Shown: positions 29,370 to 37,557 of the stretch, in pieces
Layout of the letters: every line of letters starts with the position of its first letter
Numbering within the stretch: the first letter of the stretch is position 1
Assembly: GCF_026017845.1 (NCBI RefSeq)
Contig: NZ_CP100416.1
Coordinates: 9,736,366 to 9,800,365, forward strand
Direction: 5' to 3'
Source: Amycolatopsis mediterranei
GTDB taxonomy: Bacteria; Actinomycetota; Actinomycetes; Mycobacteriales; Pseudonocardiaceae
Length of the DNA: 64,000 bases
Notes under the pieces: model-generated
Told to the model about the DNA's origin: nothing
Database searches by the model: none
Seen by the model: only the letters and a program-made list of their open reading frames with translations
Translations under genes and position numbers: made by a program

Positions 29370-30125
29370 TTACGGCAGCAGCGTCGTCACGAACTTGTAG
29401 CGGTCACCGCGGTAGACCGAGCGGGCGAACTCGACCGGCTTGCCGTCCGTGGCGAACGAGTGGCGGGTCAGCATCAGCACCGGCATGCCGACGTCCGCGC
29501 CGAGCATCTCCGCTTCCTGCGGGCCCGCCAGCGACGTCTCGATCGTTTCTTCCGCGCGTTCGAGTTCGACGCCGTAGTGCTCGCGGAGAACGGCGTACAG
29601 CGAACCGCCGGCCGAGACGTGCTTGCGCAGCCCGCGGAAGCGGCCGAGGGGAAGGTGGGTCGTCTCCAGCGCCATCGGCTGGGAATCCGCCAGTCGAAGT
29701 CGTCGAAGGCGAAGGATTTTCGCGCCCGTGCGGATTCCGAGCAGCTTGGCGAGGTCGCCCTCGACCGGCAGTTCCTCGACTTCCAACAGTTTCGACGACG
29801 GCTTCAGGCCTTGCTTGCGCATGTCCTCGGTGTAGGAGGACAGCTGGAGCCGCTGGGCGAGCTTCGGCTCGGCCGCGAAGGTGCCTTTTCCCTGCACACG
29901 GTGCAGGCGGCCTTCGGCGGTGAGGTCGGCCAGCGCCTGGCGCACGGTGGTGCGGGAGACCGTGAACTCCCCGGCGAGCGCGCGTTCGGTCGGGATCGGC
30001 GACCCCGGCGGCAGCACGTCCAGGAGGTCGAGGAGGTGCTGTTTCAGCGCCCAGTACTTGGGCTCGCGCTGGCCGCGCAGCCCGGCGACGGCGCCCGCCT
30101 CGCCCGTGGTGGTGGTCTCCAACAT
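29370..30125 (-). CDS. dasR: GntR/HutC-family regulator, DasR-like
   Basis: Transcription factor of 251 residues. The GntR winged helix (~22-85) includes IPTERALAGEFTVSRTTVRQ and LHRVQGKGTF; the UTRA ligand domain (~95-245) ends with FARSVYRGDRYKF. Length and sequence fit DasR, the repressor of N-acetylglucosamine use that senses amino-sugar phosphates and also controls chitinases and antibiotics in Streptomyces. It is divergent from an amino-sugar isomerase/kinase operon with a dre-type operator between them. The ATG at 30125 follows GGGAG by ~7 bases. Orthology to DasR is likely but not proven by eye. Confidence 0.85.
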   Translation of the reverse strand: MLETTTTGEAGAVAGLRGQREPKYWALKQHLLDLLDVLPPGSPIPTERALAGEFTVSRTTVRQALADLTAEGRLHRVQGKGTFAAEPKLAQRLQLSSYTEDMRKQGLKPSSKLLEVEELPVEGDLAKLLGIRTGAKILRLRRLRLADSQPMALETTHLPLGRFRGLRKHVSAGGSLYAVLREHYGVELERAEETIETSLAGPQEAEMLGADVGMPVLMLTRHSFATDGKPVEFARSVYRGDRYKFVTTLLP

Positions 30126-30210
30126 GCCCGGCTCCCTATGTCTTCCCTCATCGCACGCCACGTCCCCGTAAGAAACGTACCCTTTTCCCCAAACGCGCCG
30201 CCCCTATAAC

Positions 30211-30226
30211 ATTGGTCTAGACCTGA
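30211..30226. promoter_or_regulatory. dre operator between dasR-like gene and amino-sugar operon
   Basis: ATTGGTCTAGACCTGA; the core TGGTCTAGACCT matches the DasR consensus TGGTCTAGACCA at 11 of 12 positions. It lies ~50 bases before the SIS gene, next to a TATAAC that could be its -10 box, and ~85 bases before the regulator gene. Confidence 0.8.
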
Positions 30227-30273
30227 CCGACGCCGCCTGAGTCCGGTACATAATGCCGGAGGTGGAGAGGAAA

Positions 30274-31320
30274 ATGATGACCGAACAACGGCCCGGCGCG
30301 CACATGGCCGCGGAGATCGCCCAGCAGCCGGACGTCTTGGCGGGACTGGTGCAGCGTCAGGCGGAAATCGCCGAAGTGGCGGAAAAGATCTCACAACGCC
30401 CGCCGCGGTTCGCGTTGCTCGCCGCGCGTGGATCGAGCGACCACGCAGCGTTGTACGCGAAGTACCTGATCGAGGTACTGCTCGGCCTTCCGGCCGGTCT
30501 GGTTTCCCCGTCCACGGCGACGCTGTACGGCGCGCGGCCCGATCTGCGGGACGTGCTGTTCGTCACGGTCAGCCAGAGCGGCGGCTCGCCCGACCTGATC
30601 GAGGTCACCGAAACGGCGCGCCGCCAGGGCGCGCTGACGGTGTCCGTCACCAACACCCCGGACTCGCCGCTGCGGGCGGCCTCCGAGCTCGGCGTCGACA
30701 TCGGCGCGGGCGTCGAGAAGGCCGTCGCGGCCACCAAGACGTACTCCGCGACGCTGATGGCGCTGTACCTGCTGATCGACGCGGTGCGCGGCGGCAAGGC
30801 GGCCGACGCCGAGAAGATCGGGGAGCTGGCGCAGCAGACCCTCGACGGCGCCGAGGAGGGCGTGCAGCGCGCGGTCGACCGGTACCGCTTCGTGGACCGG
30901 GTCCTCACCACCGGCCGCGGCTACTCCTACGCCAGCGCGCTCGAGGGTTCGCTCAAGCTCGCCGAGACCAGCTACCTCGCCGCCCGCGCGTACAGCGGCG
31001 CGGACCTGCTGCACGGCCCGGTCGCGGCGGTGGACGGCGAGACCGCCGTGCTCGCGGTGACCAGCGCCGGGCACGGCGGCCGGGCGATGCACGAGGTCCT
31101 CGAAGCCGTCAGCAAGCGCGGCGCGGACGTCCTCGCGGTCGGTTCGGCCGCCGCCGAGGTGCCCGCGGCGCTGCGCATCGACGTCGCCCCGACGGTCGAG
31201 GAGCTGGCGCCGATCCTGGAGATCCTGCCGATCCAGCGGATCGCGCTCGGCCTGTCGCTCGCCCGCGGTGGCGACCCGGACAGCCCGCGCGGCCTGCTGA
31301 AGGTGACCAAGACCCGGTGA
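30274..31320 (+). CDS. Double-SIS-domain sugar isomerase/deaminase (NagB-II/GlmS-like)
   Basis: Protein of 348 residues with two SIS domains (~40-175 and ~200-340). Sugar-phosphate motifs are SQSGGSPDLIEV, a Thr/Ser-rich TNTPDSPL, and the GlmS-like closing LARGGDPDSPRGLLKVTKTR. No glutamine amidotransferase domain is present, so it most likely deaminates glucosamine-6-phosphate rather than making it. The ATG at 30274 has GGAG six bases upstream; the adjacent ATG at 30277 and one at 30253 are alternatives. Its stop overlaps the kinase gene. Control by the DasR-like regulator is expected. Confidence 0.88.
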   Translation: MMTEQRPGAHMAAEIAQQPDVLAGLVQRQAEIAEVAEKISQRPPRFALLAARGSSDHAALYAKYLIEVLLGLPAGLVSPSTATLYGARPDLRDVLFVTVSQSGGSPDLIEVTETARRQGALTVSVTNTPDSPLRAASELGVDIGAGVEKAVAATKTYSATLMALYLLIDAVRGGKAADAEKIGELAQQTLDGAEEGVQRAVDRYRFVDRVLTTGRGYSYASALEGSLKLAETSYLAARAYSGADLLHGPVAAVDGETAVLAVTSAGHGGRAMHEVLEAVSKRGADVLAVGSAAAEVPAALRIDVAPTVEELAPILEILPIQRIALGLSLARGGDPDSPRGLLKVTKTR

Positions 31321-32282
31321 GCTTCGCGGTGGGCGTCGACGCCGGCGGCACGTCGACCAGGGCCGCCCTGGTCGACGCCACCGGCGCGGTGCTGGGCACC
31401 GGGCGCGGCGACGGGGCCAACCCGAACGCGCACGCGCCCGAGGTCGCCGCGGACCGGATCGCCGGCGCGATCACCGCGGCGCTCGGCGCCCACGACCCCG
31501 GGGCGGTGCGGGCGTGCGTCGTCGGCATGGCCGGGGTCAGCAAGCTGAGCGACCAGGGCGTGGCGGCCGTCTTCGACAGGACGTGGGCGCGGATCGGCCT
31601 CACCTGCCCGGTCCGGACCGTCGCCGACGCCGAAGTGGCGTACGCGTCGGCGACGCCGGCACCGGACGGGACGGTCGTCGTCGCCGGCACCGGTTCGATC
31701 GTGGGCCGGATCCGGAAGCGGCGGCTGGCCGGCACGACCGGCGGCTACGGCTGGCTGCTCGGCGACGAAGGATCGGCGTTCTGGCTGGGCCGCGAAGCCG
31801 TCCGCTCCACTTTGGAGGCACTCGGGCGCGGGCGGCCGCTCGACGGGCTGCCCTCCGCGGTGCTCACCGCCGCGCTCGGACTGTCCGGTTTGGACGTCCG
31901 CGACGACGACGCGCGGCTGGCCGCGTCCCGGGCGTTGATCACGGCGGCCAACGCCGAGGCGCCCGTCCGGCTCGCCCGGTTCGCCCCCCTGGTGAGCGCG
32001 GCGCACGACGCGGGTGAGCCCGCGGCCCGGGAGATCGTCGCCCGCGCGGCCGGGTTCCTGGCCGAGAACGCCCTCGCCGCGCGCGAGCCCGGCGAGTCGA
32101 CCCCGATCGTGCTCGTCGGCTCGGTGCTCGGCGGAGCCAGCCCGGTCGGCGAGCTCGTCCGCCGCCGTCTGGCCGGCCTCGAGGTGCTGACCAGCTCCGA
32201 TGGGGTGCTCGGGGCGGCGTGGCTGGCCGCCGTGGACGCCTTCGGCGAGGGCGCGCCGCGGCCCCGGCCGGGACGAGATTGA
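31317..32282 (+). CDS. BadF/BadG-type N-acetylglucosamine kinase
   Basis: ASKHA-fold ATPase of 321 residues: phosphate loop VDAGGTSTRAALVD (6-19), adenosine region GTGSIVGRI and GGYGWLLGDEGSAFWLG, the latter typical of N-acetylglucosamine kinases. It should make N-acetylglucosamine-6-phosphate for the upstream SIS enzyme's pathway. GTG overlaps the stop of the SIS gene (GTGA), so they are co-translated. No nagA deacetylase is in the window. Confidence 0.88.
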   Translation: MSFAVGVDAGGTSTRAALVDATGAVLGTGRGDGANPNAHAPEVAADRIAGAITAALGAHDPGAVRACVVGMAGVSKLSDQGVAAVFDRTWARIGLTCPVRTVADAEVAYASATPAPDGTVVVAGTGSIVGRIRKRRLAGTTGGYGWLLGDEGSAFWLGREAVRSTLEALGRGRPLDGLPSAVLTAALGLSGLDVRDDDARLAASRALITAANAEAPVRLARFAPLVSAAHDAGEPAAREIVARAAGFLAENALAAREPGESTPIVLVGSVLGGASPVGELVRRRLAGLEVLTSSDGVLGAAWLAAVDAFGEGAPRPRPGRD

Positions 32283-32348
32283 GCAAAACGCGGCGCAAAG
32301 ACGCGAAACCGTCGACTGAACCCGGGTAGTCCGGGTACCGTAGGCAGT

Positions 32349-32380
32349 GGCCCCCGGACCCTCCCCCCTCGCCGGGGGCC
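32349..32380. terminator. Bidirectional terminator after amino-sugar operon
   Basis: Perfect nine-base arms GGCCCCCGG and CCGGGGGCC around a 14-base pyrimidine-rich loop, between the kinase gene end and the convergent DUF3159 gene end, four bases from the latter's stop. Confidence 0.75.
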
Positions 32381-32383
32381 GCC

Positions 32384-33043
32384 TTATGCCCCGGGTACGT
32401 CGTCCGAGCGGGTTTCCGGCGCCAGGCGCAGGCCGGGATGCTCCGGCGGCAACGCCCGGTAGAGCACCCAGCCACTGACCGCGACGGTCAGCGCGACGAG
32501 CGGCCACGACAGCACCGTGCGGGCCACGCCGAGCGCGAGCACCTGGCCGGCCGACCACAGCAGGCCGTAGATGACCACGCGCAGCGTGTACTGGAGCACC
32601 CACACCCAGCTGGCCCGCGAGTAGGCCTTGAGCAGCACGGCGTCGCGGCGCCAGCGCGTCTTCTGGCCCAGCAGCAGGCCGACGACCACGCCGAGCAGCG
32701 GCCAGCGCACGACGATGCTGGCCGCCCACAGCAGGGCGCTGGCCACATTGGACATCAGCTGCAGCAGGAAGAAGTCCTGGGCGCGGCCGGTGTGCAGGGC
32801 GATCAGCGCGGCCGCGACGACGGCGGCCAGGCTGACGACGAGCGCGCGGACCTTGCCACCGCCGGCGATCCGGAAGACCCCGACCGCGATGGCGACCACG
32901 ACGGCAGCACCGGCACCCCAGGCGACGGACTGACCGGCCGCGAGCCAGCCGGCGACGAAACCGACGGGCGGGATGCTGGCGTCGAGCGCGCCCCGGCGGC
33001 CACCGAGGATCTGCGCGAGCGATTCACGGGGTTCTCCGGACAC
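32384..33043 (-). CDS. DUF3159 family membrane protein
   Basis: Integral membrane protein of 219 residues with about six hydrophobic segments: PPVGFVAGWLAAGQ, GAGAAVVVAIAVGVFRI, VRALVVSLAAVVAAALIAL, WPLLGVVVGLLLGQ with the conserved-looking TRWRRDAVLLKAYSRASWVW, and two at the C-terminus. DUF3159 proteins are actinobacterial and of unknown function. GTG start at 33043. Monocistronic. Confidence 0.85.
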   Translation of the reverse strand: MSGEPRESLAQILGGRRGALDASIPPVGFVAGWLAAGQSVAWGAGAAVVVAIAVGVFRIAGGGKVRALVVSLAAVVAAALIALHTGRAQDFFLLQLMSNVASALLWAASIVVRWPLLGVVVGLLLGQKTRWRRDAVLLKAYSRASWVWVLQYTLRVVIYGLLWSAGQVLALGVARTVLSWPLVALTVAVSGWVLYRALPPEHPGLRLAPETRSDDVPGA

Positions 33044-33311
33044 GTGTCCAGCCTGCCGGATCCCGTCCGGAACGCCCCGGGCGGGGAGATTTTCGCCACA
33101 TCGGGTGCCGGGTTTGCCTTCGAGTGTGCTGTTTCACGGCATGCCGACGGTGAAGACTACGTAATAGAGAGGCGGAGAAGGCCGACAAGATAAGACACTG
33201 TTACCGCAGGCTGAACGACCCGGGGCGGAGCGGGTGTGCGGCCGACGCTTAGTTGAGGTGTACAACTACATGTCGGGGTGTGTCGGTCGCAGGGATGGGA
33301 AGGGGACCCAC

Positions 33312-34127
33312 GTGTACGGATTCGACAGCTACGTAGCCCTCGGTGACAGCTTCACCGAGGGACTCAACGACGACCTGCCGGACGGCACCTTCCGCGGGTG
33401 GGCCGATCGGCTGGCGGAGGTCCTGGCGGCCGGCCGCAGCGACTTCCGCTACGCCAACCTGGCCCTGCGGGGCAAGATGCTCGACGAGATCCTGGACGAG
33501 CAGCTCCCGATCGCCCTGGAGCTGAAGCCCGACCTGGTCACGCTCTGTGCCGGCGGCAACGACATCATCGTCCCGGGAGCGGACGTCGACGCGGTCACCG
33601 AGCGCCTGGAGGAGGGCGTCGCGAAGCTGCGCGAGGCGGGCATCCCGGTGCTCATGTTCAACGGCCCGGACACGAAGGTCCTGTCGGTGATGTCGGTCCT
33701 GCGCGGCAAGGTGGCGATCTACAACACGAATCTGTGGGCGATCGCCGAGCGCCACGGGGCCCGCATGGTCGATCTCTGGACGATGGGCCCGCTGCACGAC
33801 CGCCGAGCCTGGAGCGACGACCGGCTCCACTTTTCCCCGGACGCCCACCGCCGGATCGCCCTGAAGGCGGCGGAGGTCCTGGGCATCCCGGTGGAGAGCG
33901 ACTGGCGCGAGCCGTGGCCGCTGGCGGAGGCCCCGAGCCGCTGGATCGACTCCCGCCGGTCGGACCTGACGTGGACGAAGGTGCACCTGCTGCCGTGGAT
34001 CCGGCGGCAGCTGCGGGGCGAGTCGATGGGTGACGGGTTGTCGCCGAAGCGGCCTCAGCTGGCGCCGCTGCTGCCGTTGGACGTGCTCGAGGTGCCGGAC
34101 AGCGCTCCGCAGCAGCAGGCCAGCTGA
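33312..34127 (+). CDS. SGNH/GDSL-type hydrolase
   Basis: Esterase-fold protein of 271 residues. Block I VALGDSFTEG has the nucleophile Ser, block III CAGGNDI the oxyanion Asn, and block V DDRLHFSPDAHRRI the Asp-x-x-His. No signal peptide is visible, so it acts in the cytosol or at the inner membrane face; a 70-residue tail follows the catalytic domain. GTG at 33312 follows GGAAGGGG by ~6 bases and starts at the domain edge; a longer in-frame ATG at 33234 adds 26 residues without support. Substrate unknown. Confidence 0.9.
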   Translation: MYGFDSYVALGDSFTEGLNDDLPDGTFRGWADRLAEVLAAGRSDFRYANLALRGKMLDEILDEQLPIALELKPDLVTLCAGGNDIIVPGADVDAVTERLEEGVAKLREAGIPVLMFNGPDTKVLSVMSVLRGKVAIYNTNLWAIAERHGARMVDLWTMGPLHDRRAWSDDRLHFSPDAHRRIALKAAEVLGIPVESDWREPWPLAEAPSRWIDSRRSDLTWTKVHLLPWIRRQLRGESMGDGLSPKRPQLAPLLPLDVLEVPDSAPQQQAS

Positions 34128-34573
34128 GGGTCGGCCGCCGGTTTCATTCACGAGCGACGGAACGCGCTGAACACCGCGGCAGGCGGCTTGCTTGGCGGCC
34201 CCGCGGCGACTTGAGGGACGGCGAGGGTTCGGCAAAGGCGCCGAACCGCGGCAGCCGGGTATCGCAGCGCCCGGATCGCGCGGCGAGAACCTTTCCGCCG
34301 AGGAGTGGCGCGCTCGGCTGAGCCGGGCATCTCGGTGAAGCCAGAGAGCGCGACAGGTATTGAGGCGACCCGCAGGGCGCCCACCAGCGCTGCCAGCCGC
34401 AGACCTCGCCGGACCACAACCGGCATCCCAGCCCGCGCCACCGTGCCCCATTGCTGCCCCTGCCGGCCACAAACCGCCTCCGAACGCGGCCCACCCTCCC
34501 TGGGGGAACCACCCGTCTCCAGCCTACCGGCCACCTCCGACAGAACGTGCCCGACCGAACACGATCTCCCGAG

Positions 34574-34613
34574 TTGTCCACATGTCGACCTACCTGGGGA
34601 CAACTTGTGGATC
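34574..34613. promoter_or_regulatory. Cluster of DnaA-box-like sequences
   Basis: TTGTCCACA (34574-34582) is an exact actinobacterial DnaA box; TGGGGACAA (34595-34603) is the inverted box with one mismatch; TGTGGATCA (34607 onward) is a weaker third. They lie 50-90 bases upstream of the OmpA-like gene. There is no dnaA or dnaN nearby, so this is not oriC. Confidence 0.4.
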
Positions 34614-34652
34614 ACCACCCGGATTCAGCTCGCCAACCCGCGGCACCCGGCT

Positions 34653-34658
34653 TACAGT
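34653..34658 (+). promoter_or_regulatory. Probable -10 box of the OmpA-like gene (leaderless)
   Basis: TACAGT ends six bases before the ATG; no Shine-Dalgarno. Confidence 0.5.
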
Positions 34659-34664
34659 CCCCTT

Positions 34665-35414
34665 ATGCGTCGGCGCTGGATCCTCGTGGTCCCGGTTGCG
34701 GTGCTGGTCACAGCGCTGCTCGCGGGGGTCGCCACCTGGACCCGGTCCGGGAGCATGGAACGGGACCTGGCCGCGCGGGCCCAGACCGCCCTCTTCGAAG
34801 CCGGACTGCCCACCGGGGATGTCCGCTTCGACGGGCGGGACGCCACGCTCAGCGGCTTCCCGCCCGACCAAGCGCTCAGAGCCCTCGAAATCGTGCAAAA
34901 AGTCGACGGCGTCCGGGCCGCCAAGGTCAACGGCGACGTGACTCCCGTGGCGCCCGGCAACAGCAGCAGCACCACAACCACCACCCCGAGCCCGCCGACG
35001 ACCGCCACCACCACCACGAGCCCGCCGCCGACCACCAGTACCACCGCGCCGCCGCCCACCGACAAGGCCGGTGTGCAGGCCGAGATCGACCGGCTGCTCA
35101 CCGAGGCGCCCATCGCCTTCGAGCCCGACACGGCGAAGCTCACCCCTGACGGCGAACAAGCCGCGCGCAGCGTCGCGATCGCTCTCGCCAAGGCGCCCGC
35201 CGGCTTCCGGTACCGCGTCACCGGGCACGTCGCCCGGGGCCCCGGTGGCGAGAGCGCCGCTCTCAAACTCTCGCGGGACCGCGCCCGGGCCGTCGCGCGG
35301 ATCCTCACGACCAACGGGCTGACGGTCGCCCGCGTGACCTACCGGGGGCTGGGCGACACCCGGCCGGCCACCGGCGGCGAAGAAGACCGGCGTGTCGAGA
35401 TCACGGTCGTTTGA
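34665..35414 (+). CDS. ArfA-like envelope protein: membrane helix + BON-like + OmpA domain
   Basis: Protein of 249 residues: one membrane helix (~5-23, ILVVPVAVLVTALLAGVA), a BON-like region (~30-85, MERDLAARAQTALFEAGLPT to VDGVRAAKVNG), a Thr/Pro/Ser linker, and an OmpA peptidoglycan-binding domain (~140-249) with ALKLSRDRARAVARIL and closing GEEDRRVEITVV. This is the architecture of mycobacterial ArfA (OmpATb, Rv0899). The next gene resembles ArfB. A role in envelope anchoring or stress is likely; ammonia release as in mycobacteria is only inference. Apparently leaderless start. Confidence 0.85.
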   Translation: MRRRWILVVPVAVLVTALLAGVATWTRSGSMERDLAARAQTALFEAGLPTGDVRFDGRDATLSGFPPDQALRALEIVQKVDGVRAAKVNGDVTPVAPGNSSSTTTTTPSPPTTATTTTSPPPTTSTTAPPPTDKAGVQAEIDRLLTEAPIAFEPDTAKLTPDGEQAARSVAIALAKAPAGFRYRVTGHVARGPGGESAALKLSRDRARAVARILTTNGLTVARVTYRGLGDTRPATGGEEDRRVEITVV

Positions 35415-35428
35415 GGGGTGATGAGCTG

Positions 35429-35839
35429 ATGTTCTGGCTGTTCGGACAGATCTGGCTGTGGCTGATCGTCGCCTTCGCCCTCGGTGCGCTGACGTCGTGG
35501 CTCGTGCTGCGCGCCACCCCGCGCCCCCGGCCCGAGCCCGCCCGGGAAGCCGAGCCCGACGACGAAGCACCGCGGTACGAGCCGCCGCCACCCCTTTCGA
35601 CCGAGCAGACGCAGTTCATCCCGGCCGCCTGGGCCCAGCACGCGCCCGAGCCGCGCGCCGACGTCCACGACGACGAAGAACCCGATCCCGTCGGCCACCG
35701 CGAAGGCCACCTGCCGCTGCCGCCGCAGCGCGCTTCGGAGGCCGAGGACTGGCCCACCGAAGAAGAACCCGCCTGGCCGCAGGCCGAAGAGCCGCCGGAC
35801 GCCACCCGGCGGTGGCACCAACCTGGGCGCGGTGGCTGA
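35429..35839 (+). CDS. ArfB-like small membrane protein with acidic tail
   Basis: Protein of 136 residues with one N-terminal helix (MFWLFGQIWLWLIVAFALG) and a long cytosolic tail rich in Pro, Glu and Asp, with no recognisable domain. The helix and position after an ArfA-like gene match ArfB (Rv0900) of mycobacteria, although the tail here is much longer. The ATG follows GAGGGGTGA by ~7 bases. It forms an operon with the OmpA-like gene (14 bases apart) and perhaps with the next two genes (57 bases). Confidence 0.78.
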   Translation: MFWLFGQIWLWLIVAFALGALTSWLVLRATPRPRPEPAREAEPDDEAPRYEPPPPLSTEQTQFIPAAWAQHAPEPRADVHDDEEPDPVGHREGHLPLPPQRASEAEDWPTEEEPAWPQAEEPPDATRRWHQPGRGG

Positions 35840-35896
35840 CACCCATCCTGGTAAGTTCGGCTACGCACTGTGAGCGAAGGCTGAGGAGGGGGTGGA

Positions 35897-36373
35897 GTGG
35901 CGCTCCCCCATTGGACGTCGCAGCAGGTCCTGCCGCCGGGCCGGCACCCGGGCGACCTCGCCGACGTCTACGAACGCCTGGTGTTCGACGCCCCGCACCA
36001 GAACGACCGCGAGATCCTCTTCAGCGCGCTCAACAGCTACCTCGGCGTCGCCCGGCGGATCATCCCGTCCGGCCGCGCCTGGATCGGCGGCGAGCTCATC
36101 ACCCGGACCGCCCACCCACCGCAAAGCCTCGACGTCGTCCTCATCCCGGACGAATGGGGCGCGCTCAAGCGGCTCGACGACGCCGGCCGGTCCGCGCTCT
36201 ACGGGCTGCTCACGCTGCGCGGCGTGATCGTCGGGCAGCCGGCGATGTACCTCGACCAAGTGCAGCCGGTCGGCGGCATGCTGGACGGCTTCCTGTGCCG
36301 CCCCGGCGACGAAGACGTGTGGGCCGAGGTCTGGGCCGCAGGTGGCAGGGGCTACCCGGAGATGATCTGGTGA
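35897..36373 (+). CDS. Uncharacterised protein, DUF6932-like
   Basis: Protein of 158 residues beginning MALPHWTSQQVLPPGRHPGDLADVYERLVF. The PPGxHxxxxxEVYERxV opening, the middle segment WIGGELITRTAHPPQSLDVVLIPDEW and the closing GYPEMIW recall DUF6932 proteins, where the equivalent of GGELIT...DVVL looks like a degraded nucleotidyltransferase core. The Asp pair needed for catalysis is not clearly present. I cannot name a function. GTG at 35897 has GAGGAGGGGG upstream. Its stop overlaps the next gene's GTG (GTGA), so the two products are probably made together. Confidence 0.7.
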   Translation: MALPHWTSQQVLPPGRHPGDLADVYERLVFDAPHQNDREILFSALNSYLGVARRIIPSGRAWIGGELITRTAHPPQSLDVVLIPDEWGALKRLDDAGRSALYGLLTLRGVIVGQPAMYLDQVQPVGGMLDGFLCRPGDEDVWAEVWAAGGRGYPEMIW

Positions 36374-37251
36374 GGAACGAGTTCCGGCGCATCGCCGACG
36401 AGATCCCCGGCGGCACGTGGCTCGACGACCTGGCCCGCGCCTCGGCGATGGCGGCCAACGCCAAGTTCGAGCGGACGTCCCGCTCGCCGCTGCTGCACGT
36501 CTCGGTGATCGGCGAGCAGACCATCGACGCGTACACCTTCTCCGACATCAGCCGCGCCCTGCAGGACGCGACGGCGAAGATCGGGCACATCATCCGGAAC
36601 CCGTCCGGCGAGGTCACCCAGGTCCAGCAGACCGACCGGGACAAGGCGCCGCTGATCCAGCGCGGCCAGGCGGGCAACGCGATCTTCTTCGGCTTCCCGG
36701 AGCCGCTGGCCGAAGACGCCCTGATCGTCGACGGCATCGAGACGCTGTCCGAGCGCGCGGTCAAGGAGCTCTGCGACTTCCTGCCGGCGAACGGCTCGGA
36801 CGACGGCGCGCTCGACGCCGTGCTGCTCCAGCGCGACACCGTCCGCAACGCGGTGAGCGACATCGTCAACGCCGTCGCGAAGAACGCCGGCATCGGGATG
36901 GCGCTGACCCCGACCGCCGGCGAGCAGGTCACCCGCAGCATGACCACCGAGCAGGCGCGGATCCTGCAGAGCAGCCTCCGCGAGTCCCGCGAGGAGGTCG
37001 GCTACGAGACGGTGCGCGGGCGGCTCGACGGCGTCCGCACCCGGCGGCGCATCTTCTACCTCGATCGCGAGTCGGGCGGCACGATCCAGGGTGCGGTGGC
37101 GCCGGATCTGCTCGACCAGATCAAGGAGAACCTCGACCGCCCGGTGACCGCCCGGCTACGCGTCGTGCGCACGACGACGATCGACGGCCGGCGCGGCCGG
37201 CCCGTGTTCGAACTGCTCGAAATCACCCCGGAAGTAAGCCTTTTCGACTGA
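36370..37251 (+). CDS. Uncharacterised partner protein of the DUF6932-like gene
   Basis: Protein of 293 residues, soluble, with no family I recognise. Visible parts: an N-terminal helix VRNEFRRIADEIPGGTWLDDLARA, a beta-rich stretch SPLLHVSVIGEQTIDAYTFS, a Glu/Asp/Leu helical middle (~120-220, with MTTEQARILQSSLRES), and a basic strand-rich C-terminus with RTRRRIFYLDRES and a closing FELLEITPEV. No catalytic motif stands out. GTG lies within the stop of the upstream gene. Codon use looks native. The pair could be a toxin-antitoxin-like or defence unit, but this is inference. Confidence 0.7.
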   Translation: MRNEFRRIADEIPGGTWLDDLARASAMAANAKFERTSRSPLLHVSVIGEQTIDAYTFSDISRALQDATAKIGHIIRNPSGEVTQVQQTDRDKAPLIQRGQAGNAIFFGFPEPLAEDALIVDGIETLSERAVKELCDFLPANGSDDGALDAVLLQRDTVRNAVSDIVNAVAKNAGIGMALTPTAGEQVTRSMTTEQARILQSSLRESREEVGYETVRGRLDGVRTRRRIFYLDRESGGTIQGAVAPDLLDQIKENLDRPVTARLRVVRTTTIDGRRGRPVFELLEITPEVSLFD

Positions 37252-37557
37252 GAAGTCCGGTATACGACTTTCGTCTTGAACGCCGTACCCGACGGTCGTC
37301 GTAGGCCTCACGGTGGTGCCCGGATGACCGTACGGTATTTACGATACCGGCTGCGAGGTCGCAAAAGGCCGCGTCGAACAGTGGGAACTCCGATATTCTT
37401 CCCATTGATCATCGGGCCACACCATGCCCACGATGTCAGGAAATATCGATACCTGACACCAAATGGTGGGACAATGACTTTTTCCAGAATGTAACAATTT
37501 CGTTCGGGGCCACACTTATGGGTTAACGTCGTCGCACTCCCACCCGAAGGGGTTCGC
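37252..37557. other. Relatively AT-rich intergenic region
   Basis: No credible gene. The GC content is clearly lower than the neighbours. It has an inverted repeat CGGTAT/ATACCG (37333-37349), a TATCGATA palindrome near 37445, and AAGGGG before the next ATG. It likely holds the promoter of the DUF4190-type gene and the end of the upstream operon. Confidence 0.55.

Larger units (their letters stand above)
34128..34664. other. Non-coding gap with DnaA-box-like cluster
   Basis: No open frame here resembles a protein; those present are Pro/Arg/Ser-rich frame shadows. The left half has short GC hairpins, for example GGTTCGGC and GCCGAACC at 34225-34247. The right end has three 9-mers like DnaA boxes (34574-34613) and the -10 box of the next gene. 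The middle shows nothing I can interpret. Confidence 0.6.

Noticed and set aside
31097-34127. tRNA or rRNA genes anywhere in the window
   Set aside because: I looked for T-loop GGTTCGAATCC-type sequences paired with acceptor stems and for rRNA landmarks while reading and found none; a covariance-model search was not possible.
34574-34613. Replication origin
   Set aside because: Only one perfect DnaA box, no AT-rich unwinding region, and no dnaA, dnaN or gyrB genes nearby.
34144-34618. Two overlapping minus-strand frames of ~150 codons in the gap before the OmpA-like gene
   Set aside because: Composition (many Arg, Ser, Pro, Cys) does not look like a protein, no ribosome-binding site, and they cross the DnaA-box cluster.
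37276-37494. 72-codon plus-strand frame in the AT-rich gap
   Set aside because: Arg-rich, no ribosome-binding site, no family resemblance, and it covers the inverted repeats of the region.
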